64,000 nucleotides of DNA from CAISIP01 sp965278985 (GTDB lineage Bacteria > Pseudomonadota > Gammaproteobacteria > Burkholderiales > Burkholderiaceae_C), in assembly GCA_965278985.1 (NCBI GenBank), contig OZ257131.1:5270001-5334000 (forward strand). Direction: 5' to 3'. Numbering within the stretch: position 1 is the first letter of the stretch; the number at the start of each line of letters is the position of its first letter. Positions 39,784-48,701 of the stretch are shown one piece after another. A model generated the notes under the pieces. It was not told the DNA's origin. It did not search any database and saw nothing but the letters and a program-made list of their open reading frames with translations. The position numbers were made by a program, and so were the translations under genes.

Positions 39784-41673
39784 TCAGGCGCGTGCCAGCG
39801 CCTTGGCCAGTTGCTCGGGCAGCACGGGCTTGTAGAGGCAGGCGATGCCGCTGTCGCGTATGGCGGCCATGCGTTCGGGCGCGGTTTCCCCTGTCACCAG
39901 CAGGCAGCGCAGGCCGGGCTGCTCGCGGCGCAGCGACTGCACGAAGGCCAGCCCGTCCTCGGGCCCGGGCAGCCGCACGTCGCACACCACTGCGTCCACC
40001 GCGCGCTGCGCCAGGACACGGCGCGCGGCCCCGGCGTCGCTCGCCGTGTCCGTCTCGCAGCCCTGGGTGGCCAGCCATGCCGCCATGGCAGCGGCCACGT
40101 CGGCCTCGTCGTCGACCACCAACACCCGGCGCGGCAGCGCGGAGCGCGGCGTCGCCGTTGCGGGCGCGTGGTGGGCCACCGCCGGCCCGGCCGCCACGGC
40201 CGCCACGGCGGGCACCAGCACGCTGAAGCGGCTGCCGCGCCGCGGCTGCGAGCGCAGCGCCATCGGATGCTGCAGCAGCTGCGACAAACGCCGCACGATG
40301 GACAGGCCGAGCCCCAGGCCGCGCGAACGGTCACGCTGCGGGTTGTCGACCTGGTAGAACTCTTCGAAGATGCTGGCGTGCTGGGCCGGGTCCAGGCCGA
40401 TGCCGGTGTCGTAGACCTCGAAGCAGACCATCGCCCTGCCGTGGCGTGCACGCGTGGGCCGCGCGGCCACCAACACGCCGCCCTGCTCGGTGTACTTGAT
40501 GGCGTTGTCCAGCAGGTTGCCCAGCAGCCGCTCCAGCAGCGCCCGGTCGCTCAGCACGTGCAGGTCACCCGGCGCGCGGATGCGCAGGCGCAGGCCCTTG
40601 TCCAGCGCCAGCATGCCGTAGGTGTTCTGCAGCGACACGAAGAGCGGGTGCACCGGCACGGCCTCGATGCGGGGCTGCACGGCACCGGCGTCGAGCCGCG
40701 AGACATCGAGCATGCCGTCCAGCGACGCGGCCAGCATGCGCACGGAGTGGCCCAGGCGCTCTACGGTCTGGCGCTGGGCGGGGTCGCCGTTGGCATGCTC
40801 CAGCACCGCCGTGAACAGCGAGACGGCATGCAGCGGCTGGCGCAGGTCATGGCTGGCGGAGGCCAGGAAGCGGGACTTCTCACGGCTGCTGGCCTCGGCG
40901 ATCTCCACCTGCACGGCCAGGCGGCGCGCCAGCTCTTCCTTCTCGAAGCGGGCTTCCAGCGAATCCACCAGCAGGTCGACCTGCTGGAAGGTCCACTTCA
41001 GGCAGGTCATCGCGTACTGCGTGAGCCCGATCACCAGCAGCCAGCCCATCACGCCACCCGACCAGGCCAACGCGGAGATCAGGCCCACGGCCGCCGGCAC
41101 GTGGAAGGCCGCCACCGTCTGCCGGTGCGAGGACAACACGGCGGCGGCGCTGGACATCATGCTCACGATGAAGACGATCATGAGCGCCATCGACGCCGTG
41201 TCGCCCGGCGTCATCACCAGCCAGGGCGCCAGTCCCCAGGCGCTGCCCAGCAGCCACAGGTAGAAGGTCTGGTCGCGCAGCGCCTCGCCCAGCTTGGCAT
41301 CGGGCACCGGCCCGCGCGCCAGCAGGCGCCGCGTCTGCACGTAACGCACGGCCTGCACGGCATGCACCAGCACGGCCCAGAGCAGGATGCCGGCAGAGGG
41401 CTTCATCCAGTAGAACAGCCCCCACACCACCACCGCGAAGGCCGCGGCCGCCGCGGAGGCGGCGAGGCTGAACTTGGCCAGCAGCAGCCCCATCTGCGCG
41501 CGGCGCACCGGCAGCATCGCCGCCTCGCCACGGACCCGGTCCACCAGGGCCTCGTAGCGCACCAGCCGCTGCCAGGCGCTTGCGCTGCGCACGGGGTCAC
41601 GCACGGCGGGAGCTGCCGGTTCCGCTATGGGTGTCGATGCGGATGCGGATGCGTGGTCGGGTGCGATGGACAT
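39784..41673 (-). CDS. hybrid sensor histidine kinase/response regulator, membrane-bound
   Basis: A 629-residue membrane kinase. About six hydrophobic segments fill residues 60-230. A short coiled segment follows, then the phosphoacceptor His275 in ASASHDLRQPL, a HATPase with NLLDNAIKYTEQGG and RGLGLGLSIVRRL, and a receiver domain with Asp565 in VCDVRLPG. The ligand may be a membrane-soluble or periplasmic signal; none is identified. It begins 16 bases after the stop of the LuxR-type regulator on the same strand, and the two are probably partners. The C-terminal receiver suggests a multi-step relay. Confidence 0.92.
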   Translation of the reverse strand: MSIAPDHASASASTPIAEPAAPAVRDPVRSASAWQRLVRYEALVDRVRGEAAMLPVRRAQMGLLLAKFSLAASAAAAAFAVVVWGLFYWMKPSAGILLWAVLVHAVQAVRYVQTRRLLARGPVPDAKLGEALRDQTFYLWLLGSAWGLAPWLVMTPGDTASMALMIVFIVSMMSSAAAVLSSHRQTVAAFHVPAAVGLISALAWSGGVMGWLLVIGLTQYAMTCLKWTFQQVDLLVDSLEARFEKEELARRLAVQVEIAEASSREKSRFLASASHDLRQPLHAVSLFTAVLEHANGDPAQRQTVERLGHSVRMLAASLDGMLDVSRLDAGAVQPRIEAVPVHPLFVSLQNTYGMLALDKGLRLRIRAPGDLHVLSDRALLERLLGNLLDNAIKYTEQGGVLVAARPTRARHGRAMVCFEVYDTGIGLDPAQHASIFEEFYQVDNPQRDRSRGLGLGLSIVRRLSQLLQHPMALRSQPRRGSRFSVLVPAVAAVAAGPAVAHHAPATATPRSALPRRVLVVDDEADVAAAMAAWLATQGCETDTASDAGAARRVLAQRAVDAVVCDVRLPGPEDGLAFVQSLRREQPGLRCLLVTGETAPERMAAIRDSGIACLYKPVLPEQLAKALARA

Positions 41674-41689
41674 GGCGTTGCCCGGCGGC

Positions 41690-42382
41690 TCAGTTGGGGA
41701 ACAGCCCCATCAGCTCGGCGCGGGAGCGCACGTTGAAGCTGAGAAAAACCGAGGACACGTAGTTCTTCACGGTGCCCAGGCTGAGCCCGGTCTCCTCGCC
41801 GATGGCCTGGTTGTCCAGCCCGCGCAGCACCAGCTCGAGCACCTGCACCTGCCGCGGGCTCAGGCCCAGGCCCTCGGCCGCCCGCAGCGCCTGATGGGCC
41901 GGTGGCGACTGCGCCGTGGCGGGCGCGGTGGCCGCCGGGAGCGTACCGGCGCCGGGCACATGCCTGCGCAGGATCTCGAGCAGGCCGTCGAGCCCGCCCA
42001 TGTCGGCGGCCTTGGAGATGTACGCCGCTGCCCCCAGCCGCAGGGCCTCTTCGCGCACCCGCGGGTCCTGGGCACCGCTGAGCACGATTACGGGCACCTG
42101 CGGATGGTCGCGCAGCACGATCCTCAGGCCCGCGAAGCCCTTGGCGTCGGGCAGCTGCAGGTCCAACAGCATGAGCGCGACGCGGTGCTGTGCATGGCGC
42201 AGCTGCATCAACCCGTCTTCGAGCGTGGAGGCTTCCGTGACCGTGAACTGGTCGTCGAAATGCGCCGCCACCAGTGCGCGCACGCCGATGCGCACCAAGG
42301 AATGGTCGTCCACGATCAGCAGGCCCGGCATGGGCGCAGACGCTGGCGGCAAAGGCGCGGCGGAGACGGGCAGGGAGGCCAT
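41690..42382 (-). CDS. LuxR-family response regulator
   Basis: A 230-residue regulator with a receiver domain (phosphoacceptor Asp74 in LLDLQLPD; acidic pair in IVDDHS) and a C-terminal LuxR helix-turn-helix (LSPRQVQVLELVLRGLDNQAIG, then TVKNYVSSVF). A Pro/Ala-rich linker joins them. I start at the ATG at 42382; the longer frame to 42481 adds 33 residues with no receiver signature. It is upstream of the hybrid kinase and divergent from the MFS gene at 42555, a possible target. Confidence 0.9.
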   Translation of the reverse strand: MASLPVSAAPLPPASAPMPGLLIVDDHSLVRIGVRALVAAHFDDQFTVTEASTLEDGLMQLRHAQHRVALMLLDLQLPDAKGFAGLRIVLRDHPQVPVIVLSGAQDPRVREEALRLGAAAYISKAADMGGLDGLLEILRRHVPGAGTLPAATAPATAQSPPAHQALRAAEGLGLSPRQVQVLELVLRGLDNQAIGEETGLSLGTVKNYVSSVFLSFNVRSRAELMGLFPN

Positions 42383-42554
42383 GGGCGCGTACCTTCGTCC
42401 GGGAGTGGAGACAAGCGCCGACAAATGTACCGGTTTCAGCAGGGCTTGCGTGATCGGGTCCGGGGGCATGACCCGGGTCACGTGGGTGCGTCAGGGCGCC
42501 AGTCCAGTCTGTGGCGTTAAGCTCCCGCGTCATCCCTACCGGCCCTGCGCCGCC

Positions 42555-43778
42555 ATGCCACCCGAACGCTCCCCCGTGCCCGACGCCAGGACGCTGCCCC
42601 TGGCCCTCGCCCTGTCCATGGGCGCGGCCGTCTCCCTGGGCATCGCACGCTTCGCCTATGCGCTGCTGCTGCCGCCCATGCGCGACGACCTGGGCTGGGG
42701 CTACGCGCTGGCCGGTGCGATGAACACCAGCAACGCGGCCGGTTACCTGCTGGGGGCTTTGTGGATGCCGTGGCTGCTGCGGCGCGTGCCACCGGGGCGG
42801 CTGATGCTGGTGGGCAGCGTGGCAGCCAGCGGGCTCATGGCCTTGTCGGCGCTCTTCACCGCGACGCCTGCCTGGCTGGTGCTGCGGCTGGCATCGGGCG
42901 TCGCGAGCGCGCTGGTCTTCGTGGCCGGCGGCCTGCTCGCGGCGCGGCTGGCCGCACTGGATCCCCGGCGGGGTGGCTTGTTGATCGGGCTGTACTACGG
43001 CGGCACCGGGCTGGGCATCAGCCTGTCGGCGCTGGTGGTGCCCGGCGTGTTGTCTCTGGCACAGGGTACGTCACATGCCTGGGCCTGGGGCTGGGCGGCG
43101 CTGGGGGTGTGCTGTGCGTTGGCGACCGCTGTATTGCGCTGGCCGGCCCGCCATCTGGACCGCCACCAGGCGGCATCGGCCCCCGCCACGGACCCCCATG
43201 CGGTGCCCCCCGCGCCATGGCACTGGCGTGATTTCGCCTGGGCCCTGGCGGGTTATGGCCTGTTCGGCATGGGCTATATCGGCTACATGACCTTCGTGAT
43301 CGCGCTGTTGCGCGAGCGGGGCCTGTCGGCCGCGGGCATCACGCTGTTCTATGCGCTGCTGGGTGTGGCCGTGATGGCGTCGCCGCGCCTGTGGGCGCGT
43401 TTGCTCGACCGCTTCAAGGACGGCCGCGCGCTCGCGCTGCTCAATGCCTTGCTCGGCGTGGCCACCTTGTTGCCGGCGCTGGGCGAGGCCTGGCCGCTGT
43501 TGCTGGCATCGGGCCTGCTCTTCGGTGCAGTGTTCCTGTCGGTGGTGGCCTCCACCACCGCGCTGGTGCGTCACAATCTGCCTCCCGCCCGATGGGCCGC
43601 CGGGATCGGTGCCTTCACCATCGTGTTCGCGGCCGGCCAGATCGTCGGGCCTACGCTGGTGGGCTTCATCGCCGACGGTGCGGGCGGGCTGGTGCGGGGT
43701 TTCGTGGTGTCGGCCCTCATGTTGTGGGCGGGCGCCCTGGTGGCCTGGCGCCAGCCAGTGGTGGCGCGGGTCGTGTGA
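42555..43778 (+). CDS. YbfB/YjiJ-family MFS transporter
   Basis: A 407-residue major-facilitator carrier with about 12 membrane segments. The N-terminal SLGIARFAYALLLPPMRDDLGWGYALAGAMNTSNAAGYLLG is the family's signature, and the central loop is AWGWAALGVCCALATAVL. Substrates of the YbfB/YjiJ group are unknown; exporters of small compounds are the usual guess. The ATG at 42555 follows a plausible leader; a longer open frame is antisense to the regulator. The regulator divergent from it is the likely controller. Confidence 0.92.
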   Translation: MPPERSPVPDARTLPLALALSMGAAVSLGIARFAYALLLPPMRDDLGWGYALAGAMNTSNAAGYLLGALWMPWLLRRVPPGRLMLVGSVAASGLMALSALFTATPAWLVLRLASGVASALVFVAGGLLAARLAALDPRRGGLLIGLYYGGTGLGISLSALVVPGVLSLAQGTSHAWAWGWAALGVCCALATAVLRWPARHLDRHQAASAPATDPHAVPPAPWHWRDFAWALAGYGLFGMGYIGYMTFVIALLRERGLSAAGITLFYALLGVAVMASPRLWARLLDRFKDGRALALLNALLGVATLLPALGEAWPLLLASGLLFGAVFLSVVASTTALVRHNLPPARWAAGIGAFTIVFAAGQIVGPTLVGFIADGAGGLVRGFVVSALMLWAGALVAWRQPVVARVV

Positions 43779-43837
43779 ACGCGCTAGCCGCGTGGTGTCC
43801 GCTTGTCATTCATCCGCTTCTAGCTGCAGAACCTTCC

Positions 43838-45199
43838 ATGTCCTTCGATTCCCTGGGCCTGTCCACCGAACTCCAGCGTGCCGTCGCGGAGCGTGGGTAT
43901 GCGCACCCCACGCCCGTGCAGGGTGAGGTCATTCCGGCGGTGCTGAAGGGGCGCGACGTGCTGGCCACCGCGCAGACGGGTTCCGGCAAGACGGCTGCCT
44001 TCGTGCTGCCCCTTTTGCAGCATCTGCAGCACGCGCAGCAACGCGTGCCCCTGGAGCCCGGGCCCCGTCCACTGCGTGTGCTGGTGCTTGTGCCCACGCG
44101 GGAATTGGCCGCGCAGGTGGGCGAGGTGGCACGTGGCCTCGCTGCGCACCTGCCACAGCCCCTGCGCGTGGCGGCGCTGTTCGGTGGTGTGTCGCCCAAC
44201 CCCCAGATGATGGGATTGCGCGGTGGCGCCGACTTCGTGGTGGCCACGCCGGGCCGCCTGCTGGACCTGCTGGCGAAGAACGCCTTGCGCCTGGATGCCG
44301 TGCAGACGCTGGTGCTGGACGAGGCCGACCGCCTGCTGGAGCCCGGCTTCGCCGACGAGTTGCAGCAGGTGCTGGCCCTGTTGCCGCCACGCCGGCAGAC
44401 CCTGTTCTTCTCCGCCACCTTCGGGGCCTCGGTGCAGCACCTGGCCGACGCGCTGCTGCGCGAGCCCGTGCGCATCACCGTGGCCGCGACCCCGGCCACG
44501 CAACCCGCCATCACGCAGCGCGTGCTGCAGGTCGATGCGGGCCGGCGCACGGCGCTGCTCAAGCACCTGTTCCAGACCGAGGCTGGCTGGAGCCGGGTGC
44601 TGGTGTTCGTCGCCACCCAGTACGCAGCCGACCATGTGGCCTGGAAGCTGCACCAGGCAGGGCTCTTCGCCACGCCCTTCCACGGAGGCATGTCGCAGGG
44701 CGCGCGCACGCAGGTGCTCAAGGAGTTCAAGAACGCGCAATGGGACATCGTGGTCACCACCGACCTGGCGGCGCGTGGCATCGACATCGCCCAGCTGCCC
44801 GTGGTCGTGAACTACGACCTGCCGCGCTCGCCCACCGACTATGTGCACCGCATCGGGCGCACGGGGCGGGCGGGCGACAGCGGGCTGGCGGTGAGCTTCG
44901 TGGGCGCGGACGCGGAGGCCCATTTCCGGCTCATCGAGAAGCGCCAGGGCTTGAGCCTGCCGCGCGAACGCATCGCGGGCTTCGAGCCCGCCGAGGTGCC
45001 GGCGCCCGTGGACGCCGTGCCCGTGAACGCCGAGCCGGGTACCGGCGGCATCAAGGGCAGGCGGCCGAGCAAGAAGGACAAGCTGCGTGCGGCTGCCCGG
45101 GCCGCCGCGTCGGAGGGTCAGGACGGCTCGGGCGACGTGCCGTCGGCCTTGGGCGGCGGGGCCTTGCGCGCCGCCGGCCGGGCCAGCAGCTCCAGGTAG
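43838..45199 (+). CDS. DEAD-box ATP-dependent RNA helicase (RhlE-like)
   Basis: A 453-residue helicase. The Q motif is GYAHPTPVQ near residues 20-28, Walker A is AQTGSGKT at 45-52, and the DEAD box is 161-164. The later motifs include SATF (motif III), TTDLAARGIDI and YVHRIGRTGRAG (motif VI). A basic tail (KGRRPSKKDKLRAAARAAA) follows the core. RhlE-type enzymes act in ribosome assembly and RNA decay at low temperature. The ATG at 43838 was chosen because the upstream frame is antisense or overlaps the MFS gene. The last 82 bases overlap the 3' end of the convergent DUF6172 gene. Confidence 0.94.
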   Translation: MSFDSLGLSTELQRAVAERGYAHPTPVQGEVIPAVLKGRDVLATAQTGSGKTAAFVLPLLQHLQHAQQRVPLEPGPRPLRVLVLVPTRELAAQVGEVARGLAAHLPQPLRVAALFGGVSPNPQMMGLRGGADFVVATPGRLLDLLAKNALRLDAVQTLVLDEADRLLEPGFADELQQVLALLPPRRQTLFFSATFGASVQHLADALLREPVRITVAATPATQPAITQRVLQVDAGRRTALLKHLFQTEAGWSRVLVFVATQYAADHVAWKLHQAGLFATPFHGGMSQGARTQVLKEFKNAQWDIVVTTDLAARGIDIAQLPVVVNYDLPRSPTDYVHRIGRTGRAGDSGLAVSFVGADAEAHFRLIEKRQGLSLPRERIAGFEPAEVPAPVDAVPVNAEPGTGGIKGRRPSKKDKLRAAARAAASEGQDGSGDVPSALGGGALRAAGRASSSR

Positions 45200-45438
45200 A
45201 AGCTTTTTTCACCGGCCTTTGCCGCGGCATCGACGAGCCCGATGACCGCGGACAGGTGCACCACCTCGGCAGCCTCGCGCGAGGCGCCGAAGCGGCAGTC
45301 GAAATCCCAGTAGTCGGCGCCTTCGGGCAGTTCGCGGCGCCGCTCGCGCTTCAGGTATTTGCGGATCTCGTGCTTGACCGCCTCGAGGTGCCGGTCGGGG
45401 TGCTTGCCCTCGACGTGGAGCTGGAAAGTTTTTCTCAT
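45118..45438 (-). CDS. DUF6172 family protein
   Basis: A 106-residue protein with the pattern of DUF6172: MRKTFQLHVEGKHPDRHLEAVKHEIRKYLKRERRR, then PEGADYWDFDCRFG. The N-terminal half is highly conserved; the C-terminus is an Ala/Pro-rich tail. It is basic and helical, and its function is unknown. The tail end overlaps the helicase stop region by 82 bases on the other strand, so transcripts of the two genes are complementary there. Confidence 0.9.
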   Translation of the reverse strand: MRKTFQLHVEGKHPDRHLEAVKHEIRKYLKRERRRELPEGADYWDFDCRFGASREAAEVVHLSAVIGLVDAAAKAGEKSFYLELLARPAARKAPPPKADGTSPEPS

Positions 45439-45489
45439 GGGTGATGGTAGCGCTTGCTACAGTGCGGTTTTTGCGCAGGAAGGGCACGC

Positions 45490-45717
45490 ATGGCGCGCAC
45501 ATCGGAATGGGCCGGCAAGGTGCTGGCGCTGGCCAAGGCCGGCAACCTGTCGGCCGCCATCGCGCAGGTCAGGGTCGCACCCACCGTCAAGGACCTGCGG
45601 TCCCTGCAGGCGGCGCTGGCCGTGGCGCCGCTGGCGGGCCACTCGCGCGACCTGGACGAGGCCGTCCGCGACAACATCGACGCCTTGTCCGCGCCGCGGT
45701 TGCACCGCGCACCGTAG
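45490..45717 (+). CDS. small conserved-looking hypothetical protein
   Basis: A 75-residue protein beginning MARTSEWAGKVLALAKAGNLSAAI and ending DNIDALSAPRLHRAP. Nothing identifies its function. The alternation of helix-forming residues and the spaced charged residues suggest a two- or three-helix protein, and the start sits close behind the divergent DUF6172 gene. It is probably real but unsupported by a recognised family. Confidence 0.6.
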   Translation: MARTSEWAGKVLALAKAGNLSAAIAQVRVAPTVKDLRSLQAALAVAPLAGHSRDLDEAVRDNIDALSAPRLHRAP

Positions 45718-45762
45718 GCGTCGGGCGGTGGCTGCTCGCACGGGGCGGCGTCGCATGGGCCT

Positions 45763-46212
45763 TTAGCGCAACATCCTGAAATCGAGCAGGCGCGTCGCGA
45801 TCCAGGTCTCGACGAGGAAACACACCAGCGCCAGCAGGAAGCTGACCACCGCGCCGAGGAAGCTGCCCAGCGCGATGCGGGCACCCTGCAGCTCCAGCGT
45901 CTCGCTCAAGAACAGCAGGATGATGGTGAAGCCGATCAGGAATCCGCACAGGGTCAGCAACGCGATGCAGCCGTTGGCCAGGCGCCCGCGCTGGCGCAGC
46001 TCCGCGAGTTCCGCCATGGCCCGCCCGAGGAACTCTGCGTCGGTGGTGGCGCTGGCGCGGTCCTCGACCAGCCGCGCACGGTCGATGATGCGGGCCAGCC
46101 GCCCGGCCACGGCGCCGATCATGCCGGCCACCGCGGTGAGCAGGAACACCGGTGCCACAGCCAGCTGGATGGCGTGGGTGATGGTGCCGGAATCGACGAG
46201 GGGCAGTGGCAT
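45763..46212 (-). CDS. DUF2721 family membrane protein
   Basis: A 149-residue membrane protein with three segments at about residues 16-36, 80-102 and 112-138. It has the DUF2721 features GRLARIIDRARLVED after the first segment and ETLELQGARIALGSFLGA between the second and third. Function is unknown. It is downstream of, and on the same strand as, the MFS gene at 46283, separated by 70 bases. It converges with the small gene at 45490. Confidence 0.9.
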   Translation of the reverse strand: MPLPLVDSGTITHAIQLAVAPVFLLTAVAGMIGAVAGRLARIIDRARLVEDRASATTDAEFLGRAMAELAELRQRGRLANGCIALLTLCGFLIGFTIILLFLSETLELQGARIALGSFLGAVVSFLLALVCFLVETWIATRLLDFRMLR

Positions 46213-46282
46213 GGGCTGGGGGGAGGCGCGCGCAGCGGCGATTATCAGTGGACCTGCCTTGGGCTCCGTGGCGCCACGGCCC

Positions 46283-47695
46283 TCATACCGGTGCGGCCGT
46301 TGCCCCCGCGGCGGCGGGCGCTCGCAGGCTGTGCAGCATGCGCCAGGCGAGCCACACGGCGCACAGCGCGATCAGCGTGCCGCCCCCGAACAGCGCCCAG
46401 GCCGAGCGTTGCACCACGGCCGTGTCCAGCGGGCCCGCGAGCCCGCTGGCATTGCCCACCAGCCCTGACAGTGCCGCGCTGATGGCGCCGCCGAGGCTGC
46501 CCAGTGTCGGGATCGCGCCGGCCGTGGCGTCCTCCTGCCCGCGCTGCGCACAGGCCATCACGCGCTGGTTCAGGAAGGGGTTCGAGATGCCGAAGCCCAC
46601 ACCCACCAGCACCATCGCGACCGCCACCCAGCCCAGCGTGTGGGTGGCCAGGGTCAGGGCCAGGCCCGCCAGGCCCAGCGCCAGGATGGCCGGCCCGCTG
46701 AGGATCGCCGCGCCCTGCCAGCGCAGCGGGATGTAGCCGACCAGCATCGCGACCCCGGTCCAGGCGATGGCATGGATGGCGCCGATGTAGCCCGCCATCA
46801 TCGGGCTCAGGCCCCGGTGCATCTGCAGGATGTAGGGGCCGTAGACATACACCGCCGCCTCGGACAGCGGCATCAGCAGCAGCACCCACAGGCCCAGCGA
46901 CGCCGGGTGCTGCAGCCCCGGGAAGGCGGTGGGGAAAAGATGCTGCCTGCTGCGCCGGTCGATGCGCAGCACCAGTGCGATCAGCAGGAAGCCGGCTGCC
47001 ACGGCGCACAGCCCGGCCGCCAGCCCGGGCAGCCGCCCCGAGGCGGTGATGGCCATCACGGCGGCCGCGAGCAGCAGCAGGCGCAGCATCGGCGGTGGAT
47101 GGCGCGCCGCGGCCTGCGCGGCCTGGTGGCGCAGGATGCGCCAACCCAGCCACAGCATCGGCAAGGGCAGCAAGGCCGTGCCCAGGAAGGCCATGCGCCA
47201 GGACCAGGTCGCCGTGAGCCATCCGCCCACCAGCGGGCCGACCACGATGGCCAGTGCCCAGCTCACGGCCTGGGTGGCGAAGACCTTGGGCGCCAGCGAG
47301 TTGGAGAACAACTCGCGCACCAGCGCATAACTCAGGGCCACCAGCACGCCTTCGCCCAGGCCCTGCAGTGCGCGCCCCACCAGGATCGCCGTGATGCCCG
47401 GCGCGGCCGCGGCGAGCACGCCCCCTGCCACCACGACCAGGCCCGCCACGCCCATGGTGGCGAGCGCGCCGCGCCGTCCCTTGAGGAACGCCATCAAGGC
47501 GCCTCCGAGGATGGATGTCACCAGGTAGCCACTCGTGGCCCAGCTGATGAAAGCAGCCGCGCCCAGTTCGGCCACGGCGCTGGGCATGGCCGTGGTGGCC
47601 ATGTACCAGATGGTGGCGTGCGCGGCGACGCCCAGGTTCACCAGCAGCAGCGGTGCCAGGTTGGCACGTCGCAGCAGGGTGTGGGGATCGGCCAT
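46283..47695 (-). CDS. MFS transporter (DHA2-like efflux type)
   Basis: A 470-residue major-facilitator protein with 12-14 hydrophobic segments. The N-terminal ATIWYMATTAMPSAVAELG and the motif GRALQGLGEGVLVALSYALVRELF resemble drug:proton antiporters of the DHA2 type. It probably exports a small toxic compound; no substrate is indicated. The ATG at 47695 is the first in the frame, and the gene is divergent from the glutathione transferase at 47776, with 80 bases between starts. Confidence 0.9.
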   Translation of the reverse strand: MADPHTLLRRANLAPLLLVNLGVAAHATIWYMATTAMPSAVAELGAAAFISWATSGYLVTSILGGALMAFLKGRRGALATMGVAGLVVVAGGVLAAAAPGITAILVGRALQGLGEGVLVALSYALVRELFSNSLAPKVFATQAVSWALAIVVGPLVGGWLTATWSWRMAFLGTALLPLPMLWLGWRILRHQAAQAAARHPPPMLRLLLLAAAVMAITASGRLPGLAAGLCAVAAGFLLIALVLRIDRRSRQHLFPTAFPGLQHPASLGLWVLLLMPLSEAAVYVYGPYILQMHRGLSPMMAGYIGAIHAIAWTGVAMLVGYIPLRWQGAAILSGPAILALGLAGLALTLATHTLGWVAVAMVLVGVGFGISNPFLNQRVMACAQRGQEDATAGAIPTLGSLGGAISAALSGLVGNASGLAGPLDTAVVQRSAWALFGGGTLIALCAVWLAWRMLHSLRAPAAAGATAAPV

Positions 47696-47775
47696 GGGCG
47701 GGGCAGTGTAGCGACACCTGCGCTACAGCTGTAACCGGGGCCAATCGTTAGAATCCGTTACCGCCTCACACACCC

Positions 47776-48396
47776 ATGCCCATGAAACTGATCGGATCGT
47801 CCTCCAGCCCCTACGTGCGCAAGGTGCGCGTGGTGATGGCGGAAAAGAAGCTGGACTACCAGTATGTGACGGAGAACGTCTGGTCGGCCGACACCCGCAT
47901 CAGCGAGTCCAATCCGTTGGGCAAGGTGCCTTGCCTGGTCATGGAAGGCTCGGAAGCGCTGTTCGACTCCCGCGTGATCGTGGAATACCTCGACACCCTG
48001 TCGCCCGTCGGCAAGCTGATCCCCAGCGTCGGCCGCGAACGTGCCGAGGTCAAGACCTGGGAAGCCCTGGCCGACGGTGTGCTGGACGCCGCCGTGGGCG
48101 CACGCATGGAAGCCACCTGGGATGGACGCACCGAGGCACAGCGCAGCCAGGCCTGGATCGACCGGCAGGTCGGCAAGGTCGAGGCGTCGCTCAAGGCCAT
48201 GAGCAAGGGCCTGGGTGACAAGCCCTTTTGCGCCGGCATCCACCTGAGCCTGGCCGACATCGCGGTGGGGTGTGCGCTGGGGTATCTGGAATTTCGCTTC
48301 GGCCACATCGCCTGGCGCGAGAGCTATGCGAACTTGGCCAGGCTGCAGGACAAGCTGATGACGCGGCACAGCTTCATCGACACGGTACCCGCCTGA
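47776..48396 (+). CDS. glutathione S-transferase family protein
   Basis: A 206-residue glutathione transferase-fold protein. The N-terminal thioredoxin-like domain begins MKLIGSSSSPYVRKVRVVMAEKKL, where SSPYVRKVR carries the residues near the glutathione site. NPLGKVPCLVMEG contains the cis-proline loop and EALFDSRVIVEYLD binds the glutathione tail. The C-terminal helical domain includes LSLADIAVGCALGYLEFR. The class (beta or other) and the electrophile are unclear. Divergent from the MFS gene; a detoxification pair is plausible but inferred. Confidence 0.93.
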   Translation: MPMKLIGSSSSPYVRKVRVVMAEKKLDYQYVTENVWSADTRISESNPLGKVPCLVMEGSEALFDSRVIVEYLDTLSPVGKLIPSVGRERAEVKTWEALADGVLDAAVGARMEATWDGRTEAQRSQAWIDRQVGKVEASLKAMSKGLGDKPFCAGIHLSLADIAVGCALGYLEFRFGHIAWRESYANLARLQDKLMTRHSFIDTVPA

Positions 48397-48701
48397 CCCA
48401 GGGAACAGGGCGAAAACAAGGTTGCCGCGAAGCGCCCCGGAGCGAACAAGGGGGGGGGGAGGAGGCCACCCCGGGGCCGCATCTTGCGATGCCGCTTCGC
48501 AGCAACTAAAAACCACTTTCGCGGATTGGAGTGGCTGGATTCGCGGCGGGTTCCCACCGGACGGTTGCCAGGTGTTTCCGCATGCATCGCATCCCCATGC
48601 GTTTTCGGGCCAAATCACCGGCTGTCATGCATCGACCACCCACCCTTTAAAATCCGCTCGTCGACCCTGAGTTGACAAGTCCGTCAACCTGAGGTGAATG
48701 C
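48397..48701. other. intergenic stretch of 305 bases with a G10 run
   Basis: No gene is supported. It contains a run of ten Gs at 48450-48459, a small dyad GCATC-ttgc-GATGC near 48479, and an AT-richer end (TTTAAAATCC) that could hold the promoter of the ferritin-like gene. A homopolymer run this long is prone to error in sequencing. Confidence 0.5.
48671..48688 (+). promoter_or_regulatory. dyad and possible -35 box ahead of the ferritin-like gene
   Basis: GTTGAC-aagtcc-GTCAAC is a six-base perfect dyad containing a TTGACA-like -35 box. It ends 13 bases before the ATG at 48702, close to the ribosome site AGGTG. A start so close would place a promoter too near the gene, so an operator or leader element is more likely than a -35. 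Confidence 0.3.
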
